Numbered from the stretch's first letter, positions 36,047-48,372 are shown. The stretch: DNA of 64,000 nt from Beaufortia kweichowensis (GCA_019155185.1 CM032811.1:5786075-5850074); one strand, 5' to 3'. The notes: generated by a model not told the origin, from the letters alone. Made by a program: numbers and translations.

Positions 36047-36657
36047 GTACAGTGTAGACACTGTACTTTACATGGCAAATAGTGTTAGGGAAAGAATTGT
36101 CACTTCATGCAAATACTTTTGTTATAGCAAGTTATTTTTAAATTTCATTAAACTGTATGTATTTAACATAATCACTTCTGCAAGCGGTGCACCAATTTTT
36201 TGTTAATAATGTTTTCCATTTCATAACCTCTGAATTATTCTGCTCTTTGTAAATGGAACAGTGTACGTTTTGAAGCTACAATGAGAATTTTACATGTGAA
36301 TCTCTTCTGACTAAAGCAGGAAATTTGCCACGTTGCACCTTCCCCTTCACACACACTTACAGAAACTGATTTATTCAAATTCACACATTCTTTGGATGTC
36401 TTTTTGCCAAAGTGGATATTTACATGGGTGATTTTAGCCCCAGAATCATAATAATAACGTTTAATATTATAGTGCATCTGAAATATTTAATTTAATCACA
36501 TGTAACAAACTGAGAATCATATGTCTTTTGGCTCAAAATAGGTTTAAAAAATTATGAAATAACCTAAATCAATCTTTTCTTATTGCACATTACCACACAG
36601 GCTGTAGTGCTGTTTGTTGCTACTTAATGTTTTGTGCAAAAAATAAATAATTATCAT
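36047..36657. other. Unique sequence without recognised gene
   Basis: Nothing recognised except that its last ~27 bp ('caaaaaataaataattatca' region) is closely repeated after the LTR insertion. Confidence 0.45.
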
Positions 36658-36662
36658 AATAG

Positions 36663-37076
36663 TGTCACGATGTCACCTGTCTTCGTGTGTTTAAACTTCA
36701 CTTCCCATGTCACCCTGCACCTCCGCACACCTGTTGTTCATTGTCATCATCATCTACACCAGCACCTGTCTGCAATAACCCGGACTCTTTATATACTGTG
36801 TGTTTTGTTCAGTTCACTGTCCAGTCTACACTGTTGTTACCCGGACTCACTCACCTGTGTTAGCAATCGTCTCCCCTTGGATGTACCCTCGTCGAGTCTT
36901 CAGTGTTCCTCCTCTGTCATCCTCTCGTCTTCTGTGCTCCTGTGTTTACCTGCATACCCAAGGACAGTATTAGTTTCTCAGTTTACTCACCCGTTTCTGT
37001 TTTGACGTTTGTTGCTTTGTTTATTAAAGTTACCATTTGTGTTATCCGCTGACTCCGTCCCTTCTGTTCCGTAACA
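36663..37076 (+). mobile_element. Solo LTR with perfect 5-bp target duplication
   Basis: A 414-bp element with the canonical TG...CA ends (TGTCACGATG...CCGTAACA). It is flanked by identical AATAG at 36658-36662 and 37077-37081. It carries a TATA box ('tttatatactg', about 36788), a pyrimidine-rich downstream part and a polyadenylation-like 'tttattaaag' (about 37019). No internal retroviral region adjoins it, so it is a solo LTR left by recombination between the two ends of a former provirus-like element. The family is probably Gypsy-like, inferred from general layout only. Confidence 0.82.
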
Positions 37077-37430
37077 AATAGCCTGAAAAAAATAAATCTT
37101 TATCATAATAGCCTGCATTTCCATGTACTGTAACGCTATCTTCAGCTTATTAATGAACCAATATTTGGTACTGCTGTGGGTAGCAGCGGGTTTTTGTTTT
37201 GTTATTTCCTGAACTGCAGAAGTACGTGCAAGGTTGCCACAATGGCTTTTCATCTGTCTTTTTTAAATGGAATAATATACTATCTTTACTCACAAAATGC
37301 AATAGTGACACTTGTGGTCTTTTTTACTAGCACAAAGAGGCTAAAGGAAGTGTAAAATGTTCATGTCTTTGATGGAAATGGTGAAGCTTCACTATTCACC
37401 AACACGAGCAAAACATTAGCACTCGAATGA
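37077..37430. other. Unique sequence starting with duplicated insertion site
   Basis: The segment 'atctttatcataatagcctg' at about 37096-37115 repeats sequence adjoining the LTR, so the LTR landed inside an existing ~30-bp tandem duplication. The rest is unremarkable. Confidence 0.5.
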
Positions 37431-37760
37431 TAGGGCTCTTCAAACTGAGGTCATCGGACCCATGCAAGTGTGGTCTTAATGGAGAAACCTCCTCCCCATC
37501 TCATCTTGTGTCATAACCATTACTCAGGACCCACAGTGTTTTAGCAGGCCTCGGGTGTAATTAGTCCCACGGCATACAATGGGGCCATTTTAGCAGTAGA
37601 TCTCGTTCTTCAGGCCCTGTGAATGCAGCATCGCCACTGAAAGGTGGAAGAAGAGCCCTGCTTGCATTATAATAAAAGAGATGGTGATAATAATAACCCC
37701 AAAATAGGTTTAGAGTAAAAGCAGATATGGCTGCAATATGCCTCCTTTAAAAGAGAAAAG
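37431..37760. promoter_or_regulatory. Candidate regulatory element
   Basis: Complex unique DNA without repeat signature, containing GGTGTAATTAGTCCC and CCATTACTCAGGACC-type homeodomain contexts and CATTATAATAAAAG. GC content is well above that of its neighbours. Conservation is untested. Confidence 0.25.
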
Positions 37761-37878
37761 GGGCACTGGTGTATTTGACCTGTGTGAGCTCTCATCATCT
37801 CCATTCTGAAATCTCATCTGGTACAGGATATAGCCATACATGGACATTTATGTACTGTTATATACATTTACATGTTTC

Positions 37879-38160
37879 AGTAATACTTTTCAATAAGGTT
37901 GTATTTGATAACATTTGTTATTGCATTAGCTAATGTGAACTAACAATAAACAATACTTCTACAGCACTTTTTTCATCATGGTAATTAATTTCAGCATTTA
38001 CTAATGCATTTTTAAATCAAATGTCTCTGTTAACAAGGTAATGCACAATGAACAAATATGAACAACTGCACTGACATTAACAAAGATTAATAAATGAAAA
38101 TAAATGCTGAAAAGCATATTGCTCATTGTTAGCTCATGTTAGTTTATAAATTATCATATT
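37879..38160. mobile_element. Short DNA element, family E, copy 2
   Basis: It opens 'agtaatacttttcaataagg' and includes 'attgcattagctaatgtgaa', 'ctaacaataaacaatacttc' and 'gctcattgttagctcatgtt', all hallmarks of the GGTAACACTTTACAATAAGG element of fish. The internal GTTAAC/TTAGCTAA motifs occur in both orientations, as expected for a foldback element. Non-coding. Confidence 0.65.
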
Positions 38161-38850
38161 TTATTAGGGTTTGTCTTTGTAAAAAGCTTACTTGTGTTTT
38201 GAAAACAATACAACACAAGTAAGTTTTTATTCATATACTTTCACAATCACGATCCATGATGTTTTTTAATTCATGTATAGTTGGTTTTACTGCTGTTTTG
38301 TGAACAAGCAACAATTAACATTGAAGGCATATAACACTGTGCATTCGCTTTGTGTTTTCCTAAATAGGGGTATAATCAAACACATTGGTGAGAGCTATTG
38401 AATTTCAATAATGGCTTAGTGTAGGATCGTGTCCACTTCAAATTATTTTAGTAATTATCCTTTATGGTTGTTTCGGCTGTGGTGTTTTGATTCTGTAATT
38501 CGTCAAGCCCATTAATTTGCGACATCAGCATTTTAGCCACATTCTGCCTCTAAATATCAATTATATTGCTTTCATTTTTTTTATTAACCCAATATTGCTT
38601 CATTTGCACAATGAAAGGTTTTCAAAGGGCTTCAGTTTATTTTGGCGAATAATCACATCAGAATCGTTTTGTTTATTTTTCACCTGTTTGTGACTTTGCT
38701 TTGAACAAAATCACTAAAACATTTCTGTGTTCAAGAGCTCTGTTTTGTAATATTCAAACCTCACACACAATAGCTATCCATTAGTTGTTAAGATGAAATG
38801 TGAATATTTTCAGTATACTGACTAATCCATGACTAATCCATCAAAACACA
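38161..38850. other. Unique sequence, about 0.7 kb
   Basis: No gene recognised. A small 11-bp tandem duplication (GACTAATCCAT twice) lies just before the next feature. Confidence 0.45.
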
Positions 38851-39335
38851 CCAAGAGAAATGGTTTGTTATGGCTTTCGTTAAACTATTGCTCATTGACC
38901 ACAGATTGGGTTTGTAATAAACGCTAATGAGAAATTGCCCTCGGAAGCAGTGTGGGGTGTGCATTAATTCCCTAATGACCTAGTTTCAACATTATTTAAA
39001 GCTCTCTGAATCCAATTGGCTATGCGCACAAACCTATTCTCATTGGAGTACTTTCAATCTTTGAGTAATTGCATCTGAGCTGGTCTTCCATAGTCTTCTG
39101 TAGCCACCATACTCGTGAATCTCTCTAGTGCACTAATTAAGTTTTGTCATGTTAAATAAATCTCATGATTGTGATGAGATTTGTTTGACTTAATAGTGGC
39201 ATATGGTTTACTTGGTGAAGTGGAACCTATCAGCCATTGCAAGGCGGGGAGTTAATGGCAACGTTGGAAGTTAATTGACTTGAAGCGCTAAAAAGATAGC
39301 AGCATAAATTACAGTCAAGTGCGTGAAACGTTGGA
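38851..39335. promoter_or_regulatory. Candidate homeodomain-rich enhancer
   Basis: Unique DNA dense in homeodomain-like cores: AACGCTAATGAGAA, GTGCATTAATTCCC, CTAATGACC, CCAATTGGC, AGTTAATTGACTT. A TGACC half-site and CATTGACCACAG-type sequence (Runx-like ACCACAG) accompany them. No repeat family and no coding frame is present. This is one of the more enhancer-like stretches of the window by motif content, though such cores are common in AT-rich DNA. Confidence 0.3.
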
Positions 39336-41794
39336 GTGAACGTGAAATGGCCTTATGAATCAACTGAGATCTGTAACATCTAATGAAACACTTTTATTTT
39401 ATCTGTTGATAAAATGGTCATTAAAATGGTCAGTTCCAGGGCTTGATTCTGATTGGTCAATAGTTGTGTTTTATTTATGATAAAAAACAGCGCTTCACCA
39501 AAGTACACTTAACAGCATAAACAAATATCGCAGCCACTCAGGGACTATTTTTTTTAGCGGAAGGAAGACTTTTGGTGATTTTACTTTAGGAAAGTTGCAT
39601 TGTTACATATTTTTAGGCTTTGATATTTGTATTGTGTGGAAACCGTTTTATAAAAACAATAAAGTGCTTGAGTCTAGTTACAGCTAAAGGGCGTTGTTAG
39701 GCACGAATTAATGCACAGCCTCTCCTGCCTTATTACTTACTTATGAATGTGTCTTCATTAAACCTCCAGGGCTATCAAGGGAGAACAATCTATATTACCA
39801 GCTTTAAACCAGACAGATATGAAGGATGCCATATGTGGTGATGGTATCGGTTATAGATAAAGTACAAGCTACAGGTTAGGAATACTAAAATGACAGCAAA
39901 GCTTGTCGTTAGTGCAACGTTATTGAAACATTGTAACCAAACAGATAACGTCTTGTTTGTTTTAAAAGTGTATGTTGTCGAGCACAGTAAATTTACTCGA
40001 GTCGCAACGGTTTGGCAAGCAAACTTGAAATAATCAATACTCAACATAAATGTCTGACCTTTAGGTAAAAGCTGATTGAATGGAGCCCATTTTTATGTAT
40101 TTGTGCATTATATGGAAGACTGGCCAAATGAAAGTAGACTTTATGACTTACAGGGCTGTGATAGGACCCCTCGCCCCGGGGAGCACCTGCGTGGAAGCCT
40201 CCACAAATCCACACCCCAGCAGGACTCGACTAGCGCAGGAGAAATCAAAAGTGTAATCAAGCAAGGAAAAATATAAGAGCTTGCCGTCTTCTCCATAGGC
40301 CTGTGGAGATCAGTCGAGGAGGGGAAGGTAGGGCTGCAGATGAACATTGTGCTCTCTGTTTACAGATTACAGCTAGACATGCTGGAGGTCATTTATACCC
40401 ACTTTGTCAGAACCAGGACCATTAATCCAAATCAGGTGCTGGCTGTGACTCAGGATTGCAGAGAGCTTTGTGTGTTTTTCCTGTTGTTCTTTTTTCAATG
40501 ACAGTTTAAAGATAGTCATCTATCTAGAGCACTGCAGTGTAACTGCGCTTTCAGCGGCTCCGCCCCACGGTTACTGTATTTCACCTGAGCAGAATGACAA
40601 ATGGCCATTTACTATTACGTTGATAGTGAACAAGATGTGTTTGGTAATTACGTCTATGCATTTGGTGGGTGGTTTATCCATAGTGACCTTGTGTGACCTT
40701 GACATCATCTATGCATTTTTATTCGAGCTACAGGAACATTTGTTTTAGTTGTGCTGTATGGTCATTTTTGTTTTTAGTATGAAATATTCCTATAATTATA
40801 CTACAAATATTAAACCAAATTGCATGTTCATCTTGTCTGGATCAGTATATGAATACTGATTTTCATCATAAAGCCATTCTATAATAATAATATAAATGAA
40901 AGGGTTTTTTGCACACAGGGAATATCTTGATTGGTCGTTTATAGTAAGTGTGTCTGATTAAGGTTGGAAGTGAATATCAGTGTTTTATTATAATCAGAAT
41001 AGGTCATTTATAAGGTCCATAATTGTTATGTAGGTAGTATGGCAGTCGGTTGGGTTTTAGCGTTCACAGCTAGAAAAAAGTGTTTGATCAGGTACAAGTC
41101 GAAGTAGATCATTAGACGGTACGGTGGTTTATATAGATCTTACTTCATGTTGAATCTAAGTGAATACTTGTTGATAACTGTGTGCAACGACAGCATAGTG
41201 CTATGGGTAATTATGTTAAAGCTCACAGCTCCTGAGGTAATTGGCCCTCTAAATTAGATACGTAAACCCTAATGTACAACCGATTTGCTAAAGCTGATTT
41301 TATTGATTTTGTTGTTTGTTTTTGTGAAGTACAATGTCTGTTCCTCTCGAAATGGTCTCTCTCTGAGGACAAATTGTAGAGAAACTAAGCAGAAGATATT
41401 GCCAAGAAATCTCTCTTCCTTTCTCTCCTCATCTAACTCGCACATCAGTAAAGCTCATCAAATGCACAACCATGGTACCACAGACAGGATACAGCATGTG
41501 GATTTGTAACAGATCAGCTCTGACACATTTTAGACTTAGAGGAGGTTGGATGTCCTCCTCCGCTTCCGTGTATATGTGCATTGTGTGTCTCCACATCAAG
41601 TTCCTCTTCTTCATGTGTACTGTAGGTACAGTTCAGTCTTGAACATCATTGTTACGAGCTCTACTTTCAGTTGTAGGCTAGAGATGTTTTTATAAGATCC
41701 TTTAGGAGAAATATATTAAGAGAATAATATTTAAAGGATGATTTTAATAAACCTTTGAAGATTTGGAGGAAAAATGTATGAGTTGATATTGAAA
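39336..41794. other. Unique sequence, about 2.5 kb
   Basis: No gene recognised. The interval 40150-40350 is GC-richer with several CpGs ('gacccctcgccccggggagc', 'gatcagtcgaggagggg') and could be regulatory. The frames there show no domain. Confidence 0.45.
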
Positions 41795-41990
41795 TGTGAC
41801 CCTGCTTGTGAAAACCCAAGTCATTTTTTTATTTACATTTGTTTTCTACATAACGTAAAGTTTATTCTGTGAAAATATAACTTTGATATCTTTAATATTG
41901 ACTCAGTAATTTCATGTCAAATATTGAAATCATAGTGAAATTAATGACTGAAATCAAACTTTGGTGCTTTTATTCTCAGACAGGGTCACA
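41795..41990 (+). mobile_element. Family B short inverted-repeat element, copy 2
   Basis: It begins TGTGACCCTGCTTGTGAAAA and ends TCAGACAGGGTCACA, the cleanest terminal pair of this family. The interior shares 'ttttctacataacgtaaag' and 'gtgaaattaatgactgaaat' with the other copies. Confidence 0.85.
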
Positions 41991-44900
41991 AATCTTTTTT
42001 TTAAATGTTTTATGTTATTTTTTTTTAACAGAATATTATGACAATTACTAACTATAGATTTTAGTGAATTGGTGGCTGATATGAACTGTTGCTCCATTAG
42101 TTATACATTCTTGTGCAGTTCACATTGTTAAAATCTATGAATACAAAATCGCCACATTATACAATATTACGTTTTTATAAAGGTTAGATTGTATAATAGA
42201 ACTGTTAAAACAGATCTAACGAATAATGTCGTGCATGGGTAATGCTATTTGTGTACCAGTTTTGTTGTTCCACATGTATGGTGTATTTATTGATTAAAGC
42301 TGGAACTGTGTTTGTTTGTAGATCGTATGATATAGGTCATGCTATTTGACGTATATTTTGCCCCTGCGGTAACTCCTCATAACCAAACCTACTCGGCGGG
42401 TGTGCCGGCTGATTGCGGAGAGACTCGTGAATACGCCTGGAGAGATGGAGAGGGAGAGATAGGGGTGATGTGTTGCACAGCGGGGGTAGCAGAGGATGGA
42501 GGACAGCGACTGTCAATCAAACTCTTTCAAAGCTATCAGACCTGTGGAATGATTCCACCCACAGAGCTAAATTTCTTTGGTCCATTTTTAACCAAAAGGA
42601 CAAGTGCAAAAATGTTAGCGAAACACAGAGGAAACCTTTTTCTCCTGAGAAATGCCAGGAAAAATTTCCACAAAATCTGGCTTTGTGATTTATAAACTGC
42701 AGTCACAATCTGTCTGATATTTTGGATTAAACCCTCTATTGCACATTGGTTGTGTTTCTTATGTTGTAAGAAAAATGAATTCATTTATTGACACTTAGGA
42801 ATTAACAGTTACACTGTATCAACCAAATTTAAGCTTTTTTTTAATTCTCCAAACAGTTTGACGATGTCATGTTTTAATATGAAAACTTAAAATTGAATTA
42901 AAATACCACCCTCGCTTTGATTCTGCTATTGTAAAGTCCATATTAATACATTTCCGGGTAACTGTAATACGCTGTTAAACGATAAGAGATATAAAGTGAA
43001 AATATATTAAGTGCTTGAGGATAAAAAGATAATGTGAAAAGGCTAAAAGAAGCAATAGATTATCCAGCAACTATTTCATCCTGGATTAAAAGATGATATC
43101 ATTTAAAAGATTTTCTGCAGCAGCATCATGCAGCAAACTATCGAGTGTGAGGCGATGTGTTTTTAGACTTGTTTTAGATCTCTAAAGGACCTGATGAAAA
43201 AAAGTCAGAAGATTACTGTGTAAAACTTGCACAAACACTTTCAAGTGTTCAAGTGTTTAAGTGTCACGTTGGTTATGATGAAATGAGAGCATTGTGAAAT
43301 TTCCTCTGGATGGTATCAGGTTTGTCAGTGACCTGCAGGATCTCTTCAACTCCAGCAGTTTATCTTTGTTCTTTCGGCCTGTTCTTTAATATTTCCAGCT
43401 TTCCTTTGCTGACTCTCTATACTTATAATCTTGTTTAGATTTGTTTCGTTTTTCATAGTCTTTGCTTTTTATTGATGGATTTATTGATGAGAAACAAACT
43501 GCATTACTAAATTCCTATGACAAAAACCTCTCAGGAGTGCACAAAAATGAAAACATGTTTAATATAGATCATTTTATCAAATCTCCCAGAGGATACTTGA
43601 AATATGCAGATAACCACATACCCTTCTATTACAAATGATATATGCAATTCCCACATGCTGGGTCATCTTTCGTCTGCCTCGCGTATTTAAGTCCTGTCCT
43701 ATTTATAAACTGCAGTCTGTTTGTTTCATTCAAATTATTTACTCTAAAGTCTGATTCACAAGGTCTGTAGTTATTTTTGCCAGTGATCAGAATAACCTTC
43801 TTAATATATTAAATCTAAATAAATCTCAGATGCAATAGACAAGGGATGCTTAAAGAACATCCCCAGTGATGAGCAGAAACCTTTACTGACCTCAGAAAGA
43901 AAATAATGACATTGTGCCATCTTGGAGCAATCAGATAGACTGTTTCTTAGCAACGGAGTAATAAATGAGAATAGAGAAATGAATGTTGCTGTCAAGGCCA
44001 GTTCTTTCTGTACGTTTGGCAAATGAGGTTATTATTATTAAGTTGTATAAAATCGCTCCTATATTATAAGCTTAGTTTCATATGAATCAAATTAGGTCTG
44101 TCTGTTGCATACAGTGACCTCTGAGAACGGTCCAGACCAGTACAATGAAAACTTGCAACCTGTGAATATTTAATGTAAAGAAAATGAAAGCTAATCAGAA
44201 ACCTCATCACTTAATTCTCATTATGCATTGTTTTCTTTATGTAAAATTTCATTTCTCTAAATTATTTTTAAACCATTTTGTTTTATATTAAAAAAGGTTT
44301 TTTAATATAGTCTTGTGCATAAACCTTACAAACTTTTATAGCCTTTCTCTGAATGCACTTAATATCTTTTGCTTTTTTTAAAAAATTTGTTTTAAAGATG
44401 TTTAGGTATTTTTATCGGGAATCAAGAAACATGCTGATAATTTTTGTTTATTTTTAACAAAAAATGTTGCAGAATTTAGCTGTAAGATGTTTCTCCATCG
44501 TTCATACTTTAATAAACAATACTGTAATTAAACTGAATTCTAAGCAATAAAAGAGCAAACCATGTCATGGTTTTAATTTCTTAACTAAAAAGTTGCTAAC
44601 TGTATCTCATAATTAAAAAAATGTATCTTCTAATTATGAGAAAAAAATAATTGTGTGTGTTTAATAGCATCACTGACACTGATGAGCATGAAGGAGATGA
44701 ACAATCTAAAGTAATCCTGACATGTTTATTTACAACACAAAACAATACGTTTATTTCGCCCTTGGGTAAGCATGCATGGAAACGCAACTCTATCAGATGA
44801 ACAGGCTTTACAAGTTGAGCTGACTCATGTACCGTGGCAAGACGGGAACAAAAGTGCTGCGTCTTTGATCATTTAGATGAGCTATTCGCCTCAAGGAACA

Positions 44901-45551
44901 CATCGTCCTCGAGTGGTGGAGAAGAGGGCTTTCACTTTTTGTTTATGTCATAGAGAACAGCAAACCAGGGGCCGGGAGGACCAAAGTCTTAGTCCTCGGC
45001 GAAAGCAAAAACAAGCCAATCTCGCTGGGAACAGACATGTTTAGACAGAATATCAGAGCTGTGACAGGCTGATTTGCCTTTCACATACAACATGTCAACT
45101 TCCAAAATAATGATAGTCCAAGAGAAGTGGGCGAATGAGTCGAGAGAACAGCAATCGGTTTGGACATCGGGATCAGTTTGGGGACTGTGCTGTCAGTCTG
45201 AAATTGTAGATCTCTGAAGAAACAGCCTGTTCTTGGTTGGAGACAGTTTGTTTCTCAGCAGAACCCAGCCCCAATGAATTCTGGGAAATACACAAAACTG
45301 CCGTGCTCACAGTTTAAATCTTCGTGTGCTAATAAAGCTTTCTAGATATCCTCAGAGGAGTGCGCATTGTAACCAGGTTGATGTGCAAACCAAATTATGC
45401 CTTAATTGTGTTAAATGGTAAATTCTCAGTGTTGTTCTTGAAATGTTCCTTTGAAACAAACAGAGTTTGTTCATTTGCAGACAGTGCTGGCTTTTTGTTT
45501 TTTACTCCAGAATTCCATGCGGTGGAAAATACCTCGATTAGCCCACCAAAA
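41991..45551. other. Unique sequence, about 3.5 kb
   Basis: No gene recognised. A CpG-richer patch at 42380-42500 overlaps an unassigned 118-codon frame (42339-42695) without domain. Small perfect palindromes occur at 44559-44575 (AAACCATG/CATGGTTT) and 44605-44641 (TCTCATAATTA/TAATTATGAGA). The part at 44830-45060 is GC-richer unique DNA that might be regulatory. Confidence 0.45.
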
Positions 45552-45696
45552 CAAGAACGTCCAATCTGGCTCTTGGATGGTCGGTGTCCTGCAGAGTTTA
45601 ACTCCAACTCTAATCAAACACACCTGCCTGCAATTCTCAAATAACCCCGAAGACCTCCATCAGATGCGTTTGCTTAGAGTTAGAGCCGAACTCTGA
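45552..45696. mobile_element. Foldback MITE, GGTGTCCTGCAGAGTTTA type
   Basis: 'tggtcggtgtcctgcagagt' then 'ttaactccaactctaatcaa' at the left is mirrored by 'agatgcgtttgcttagagtt' and 'agagccgaactctg' at the right. This is a well-known short DNA repeat of fish, whose outer end reads roughly GGTGTCCAAACTCGGTCCTGG; here that part is decayed ('aacgtccaatctggctcttg'). About 145 bp and non-coding. Confidence 0.8.
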
Positions 45697-46240
45697 AAGA
45701 ATATTTATGGCTCAGTTTACTTTCTGTAATCGTTAAAATTGTATAACATTTTGTGATGTGTTGCTGAACCATAGCAAAAGCATCAAAGACTTTGAAATTA
45801 AAGCCAGAGGTAATATTGGTCCATGCAACAACAAAAACACTAACTGCAATGCAGTTAAAATATCGCCTCTCTCGCTTTTATTTTTTATAAATCAGATGCA
45901 CCCTCCTGAGATTCATTTTGCTTTGGTGCACACAGCCATATGTTTACTTGTTATTGCATAATGGTTTTTGTTTTTAGCATGTTTTAGTGACTATATCATT
46001 GCATGGAGATCTTTACTCATAATACAGTATGAAGCGTAAAAAATACGAGTCGGGATATTTGATTTGATAGTTGGCTAATTCAAACCAATTCGCGTTGCGT
46101 AAATGACATCAGATATTAGCTACAGACAGCTCATCAGATCCATTACTGTACTTGCCGTGGGTCTTTTATTGCTCAACACCTGAAATAATGACAATATGAG
46201 CCATATGGCACATACAAAGGACCGACATATGGAATTCAAG
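45697..46240. other. Unique sequence without recognised gene
   Basis: Nothing recognised. Confidence 0.4.
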
Positions 46241-46660
46241 TCTCATCCTCCACAGCCCTGACCTAAACTGTGATATTTTATTGAGGAGCCACGGAACCAG
46301 ATATCAGCTCTAGCGGCTCACGGCCCCACTTTAGTTTTAATGTCTTGTGAATGTCCGTCTCATCCGTTCTTCATTCAGCTCAGAGGCGTCTGAAGCCCCA
46401 TTAGAGCGGCTGTACAGATGGTGAGACGTACGAGAGCTTCTGTTCTTCGGCGTGTATTGTTGTTTTGAAGAGCACAAAAGAGCGTTGCAGGTCAGTAATT
46501 GGAGCTGGGAAACTGCCAGGAACTTCAAGGCCCAGTCACTTCAACCGCGAGGATCGGTCCGCGGAAGACCGCTAGATCTCCTCCTTCTCTCTTAATTGCT
46601 GGCTGAGTGGACGCAGGGCTGCGGTCGATGGCTGTGCGATAGAGGAACGGCCAGAAAAAG
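46241..46660. promoter_or_regulatory. Candidate regulatory element, CpG-richer
   Basis: Unique, GC-richer DNA with many CpGs ('tagcggctcacggccccact', 'aaccgcgaggatcggtccgc', 'gtgagacgtacgagag') in an AT-rich setting. No repeat signature or domain-bearing frame is seen. It may be an enhancer or small promoter; support is compositional. Confidence 0.25.
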
Positions 46661-46789
46661 AGAAAACTGGCTGAAAGTAGCAACGGTACTAAAGCAAAAC
46701 TAGATTTTTTAGTGACCCGACAGTATCTTGGCTGTTATGAGTGTGAAATAATCTGTTCTTTATGTGAGAGAGAGAGAAAAAACACATTT

Positions 46790-46953
46790 TTAACCTGTTA
46801 TGCCGATATAGAGCATACCCAATTTTTACAAATTTAAATATATGTTTTTATTATTTTGATCTTTTTACTTTTACTTATAATTTGTTAAATATTTATTCCT
46901 CGAGTCTTAGACCTTTCCATGAATATTAATGATAATTATTCATGATAAGAGTT
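46790..46953 (-). mobile_element. Family A TTAA-type MITE, truncated copy
   Basis: TTAACCTGTTA at the left is followed by reversed body sequence ('tttgttaaatatttattcct', 'cgagtcttagacctttccat', 'attcatgataagag'). The far end is lost. Confidence 0.75.
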
Positions 46954-46984
46954 TAACAGTAAATACCCTGAAGACATACAGTAT

Positions 46985-47205
46985 GGGCCAAGTTGTTTTT
47001 CTTGTTCCTTCCCTCTCGTCCTGTTGTCTGTGGTAACCCTTTTCAAATTAAATTCTGCCATTGGTGTGTGATAACATATTTTGCACTATAGCGCTTTGGC
47101 CAAGTTTGTGTCTTGACTCTTGTTCCTTCCCCTCTCCCGTCCTGTTGTCTGTGGTATCTACCCTTTACTATCAAAATAAAGTCATATAGCTGACCTTTTC
47201 AAACT
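46985..47205. repeat. Tandem duplication of a pyrimidine-rich segment
   Basis: 'ggccaagtt' then 'cttgttccttccctctcgtc' and 'ctgttgtctgtggta' occurs at 46985-47035 and again, slightly longer, at 47098-47155. 'ccttttcaaa' follows both copies. The second copy adds 'ctatcaaaataaag', a polyadenylation-like site, so this may be the duplicated 3' end of a retroelement. Confidence 0.7.
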
Positions 47206-48164
47206 GTATCTACTGTATAGGATATCATTTCCACTTACAAGTTGCCTGTACAGTAGCTTGGGAATCTACAGTCACTGTTGAGGCAGGATGAAGTTCCACT
47301 GAAGTAATTGGGAGTGTATAGGCCTCCACAGGCCCAGCAGATGAGCATCAGGTTGAAGAACTGCTGTGACAGACGCTTTGTGAGCCGAGGAGTATTTTTT
47401 TTCTTTCTAGGCAAGTGAGGTGAGAGAGGGATGAGAGGGCAGAACCCTGTGCTCTACAGTGCATAACCCGTGTTTGAGGTTGAGCGTTCAGGGGCCGTGC
47501 ACAGGCTAGCACTGACAGCATCATTAGTCAGTGAGGAAGTAGGAAAGCTTGATTATATGTTGTTCTTTCTTTTTCTCTCTCTCAGGCTCACATACACACT
47601 CATGCATATAATACTCATTTTTATTGTGTAGACAGATGAAAAGAAATGTCTTAACTAATCTAACTTGTAAAACCTTTCTTTAACGGACACAGTAATAATT
47701 TATGTTTCTTTTAATGTAATATTTTGTTACGTATTTACATACTTTTTCCCCTAATACATAATGCAGCGGCCCTGGACTTGCAAAGTGAAATAAGTTGATT
47801 ATCCTAAGGCAAGACAAACTCACAGAAATAAAAAAGAAGTCATTAAAAGCCAATAAAAAAGACATTTTATTATATACAGCATGTTGTGTAAAACTGATAA
47901 TTGGTGGCAGGAATTTATTATTGCTACCCACCTAAAAGATGTTTTTCTGGCAGATAATTGTATATAGTAGTATATATAGTAGCAGTACATAGTAGGCTAT
48001 TGTAATGCAATTTATTGATTATATCTTAGTTCTTGCCAATGCTCACATTGGAATTCTGGTGAATTATTAAATCATAAATGTGAAAAAAAAGCAATTTAAT
48101 GAATTATAAAAACTGCTAAGCAACCCATTTCAACCAAATTTAGTGCTGAATGTTTCTCTTTAGA
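47206..48164. other. Unique sequence, about 1 kb
   Basis: No gene or recognised repeat. Confidence 0.45.
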
Positions 48165-48372
48165 TTACATTTTTGCATTTGTCTGACATTTTTCTCCAAA
48201 GAGAATCACACTGTATTCAAGGTAAATCTGGTTGTCAAGGTTATCCGTTCCTACATTCTCTGGGAATCAAAGATCGTGGGCAGGGAACACACATACTGGT
48301 AAAAATGTATACCTTGAATGCATCATAAGTCACTTTGGATAAAAATATCTGTCATTGCACAAATGTAAATGA
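48165..48372. repeat. Head-to-head SINE pair
   Basis: The left half (48165-48281) is a reversed SINE: tail 'gacatttttctccaaagaga', then reversed B box 'tctgggaatcaaagatcgtg'. The right half (48282-48372) is a forward tail portion: 'agggaacacacatactggta', then 'cataagtcactttggataaa'. The two tails point outwards, so the unit is a roughly 55-bp imperfect inverted repeat. Confidence 0.75.

Noticed and set aside
36634..37005. 123-codon Ser/Leu/Cys-rich plus-strand frame
   Set aside because: It lies inside the solo LTR and reflects its pyrimidine-rich composition; no retroviral or host domain.
42339..42695. 118-codon plus-strand frame near a CpG-richer patch
   Set aside because: No recognisable domain, a second overlapping frame of similar quality, and AT-rich second half. 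Not enough to call a gene.
45360..45696. Overlapping frames of 70-94 codons on both strands
   Set aside because: They run through the GGTGTCCTGCAGAGTTTA-type MITE and have no domain.
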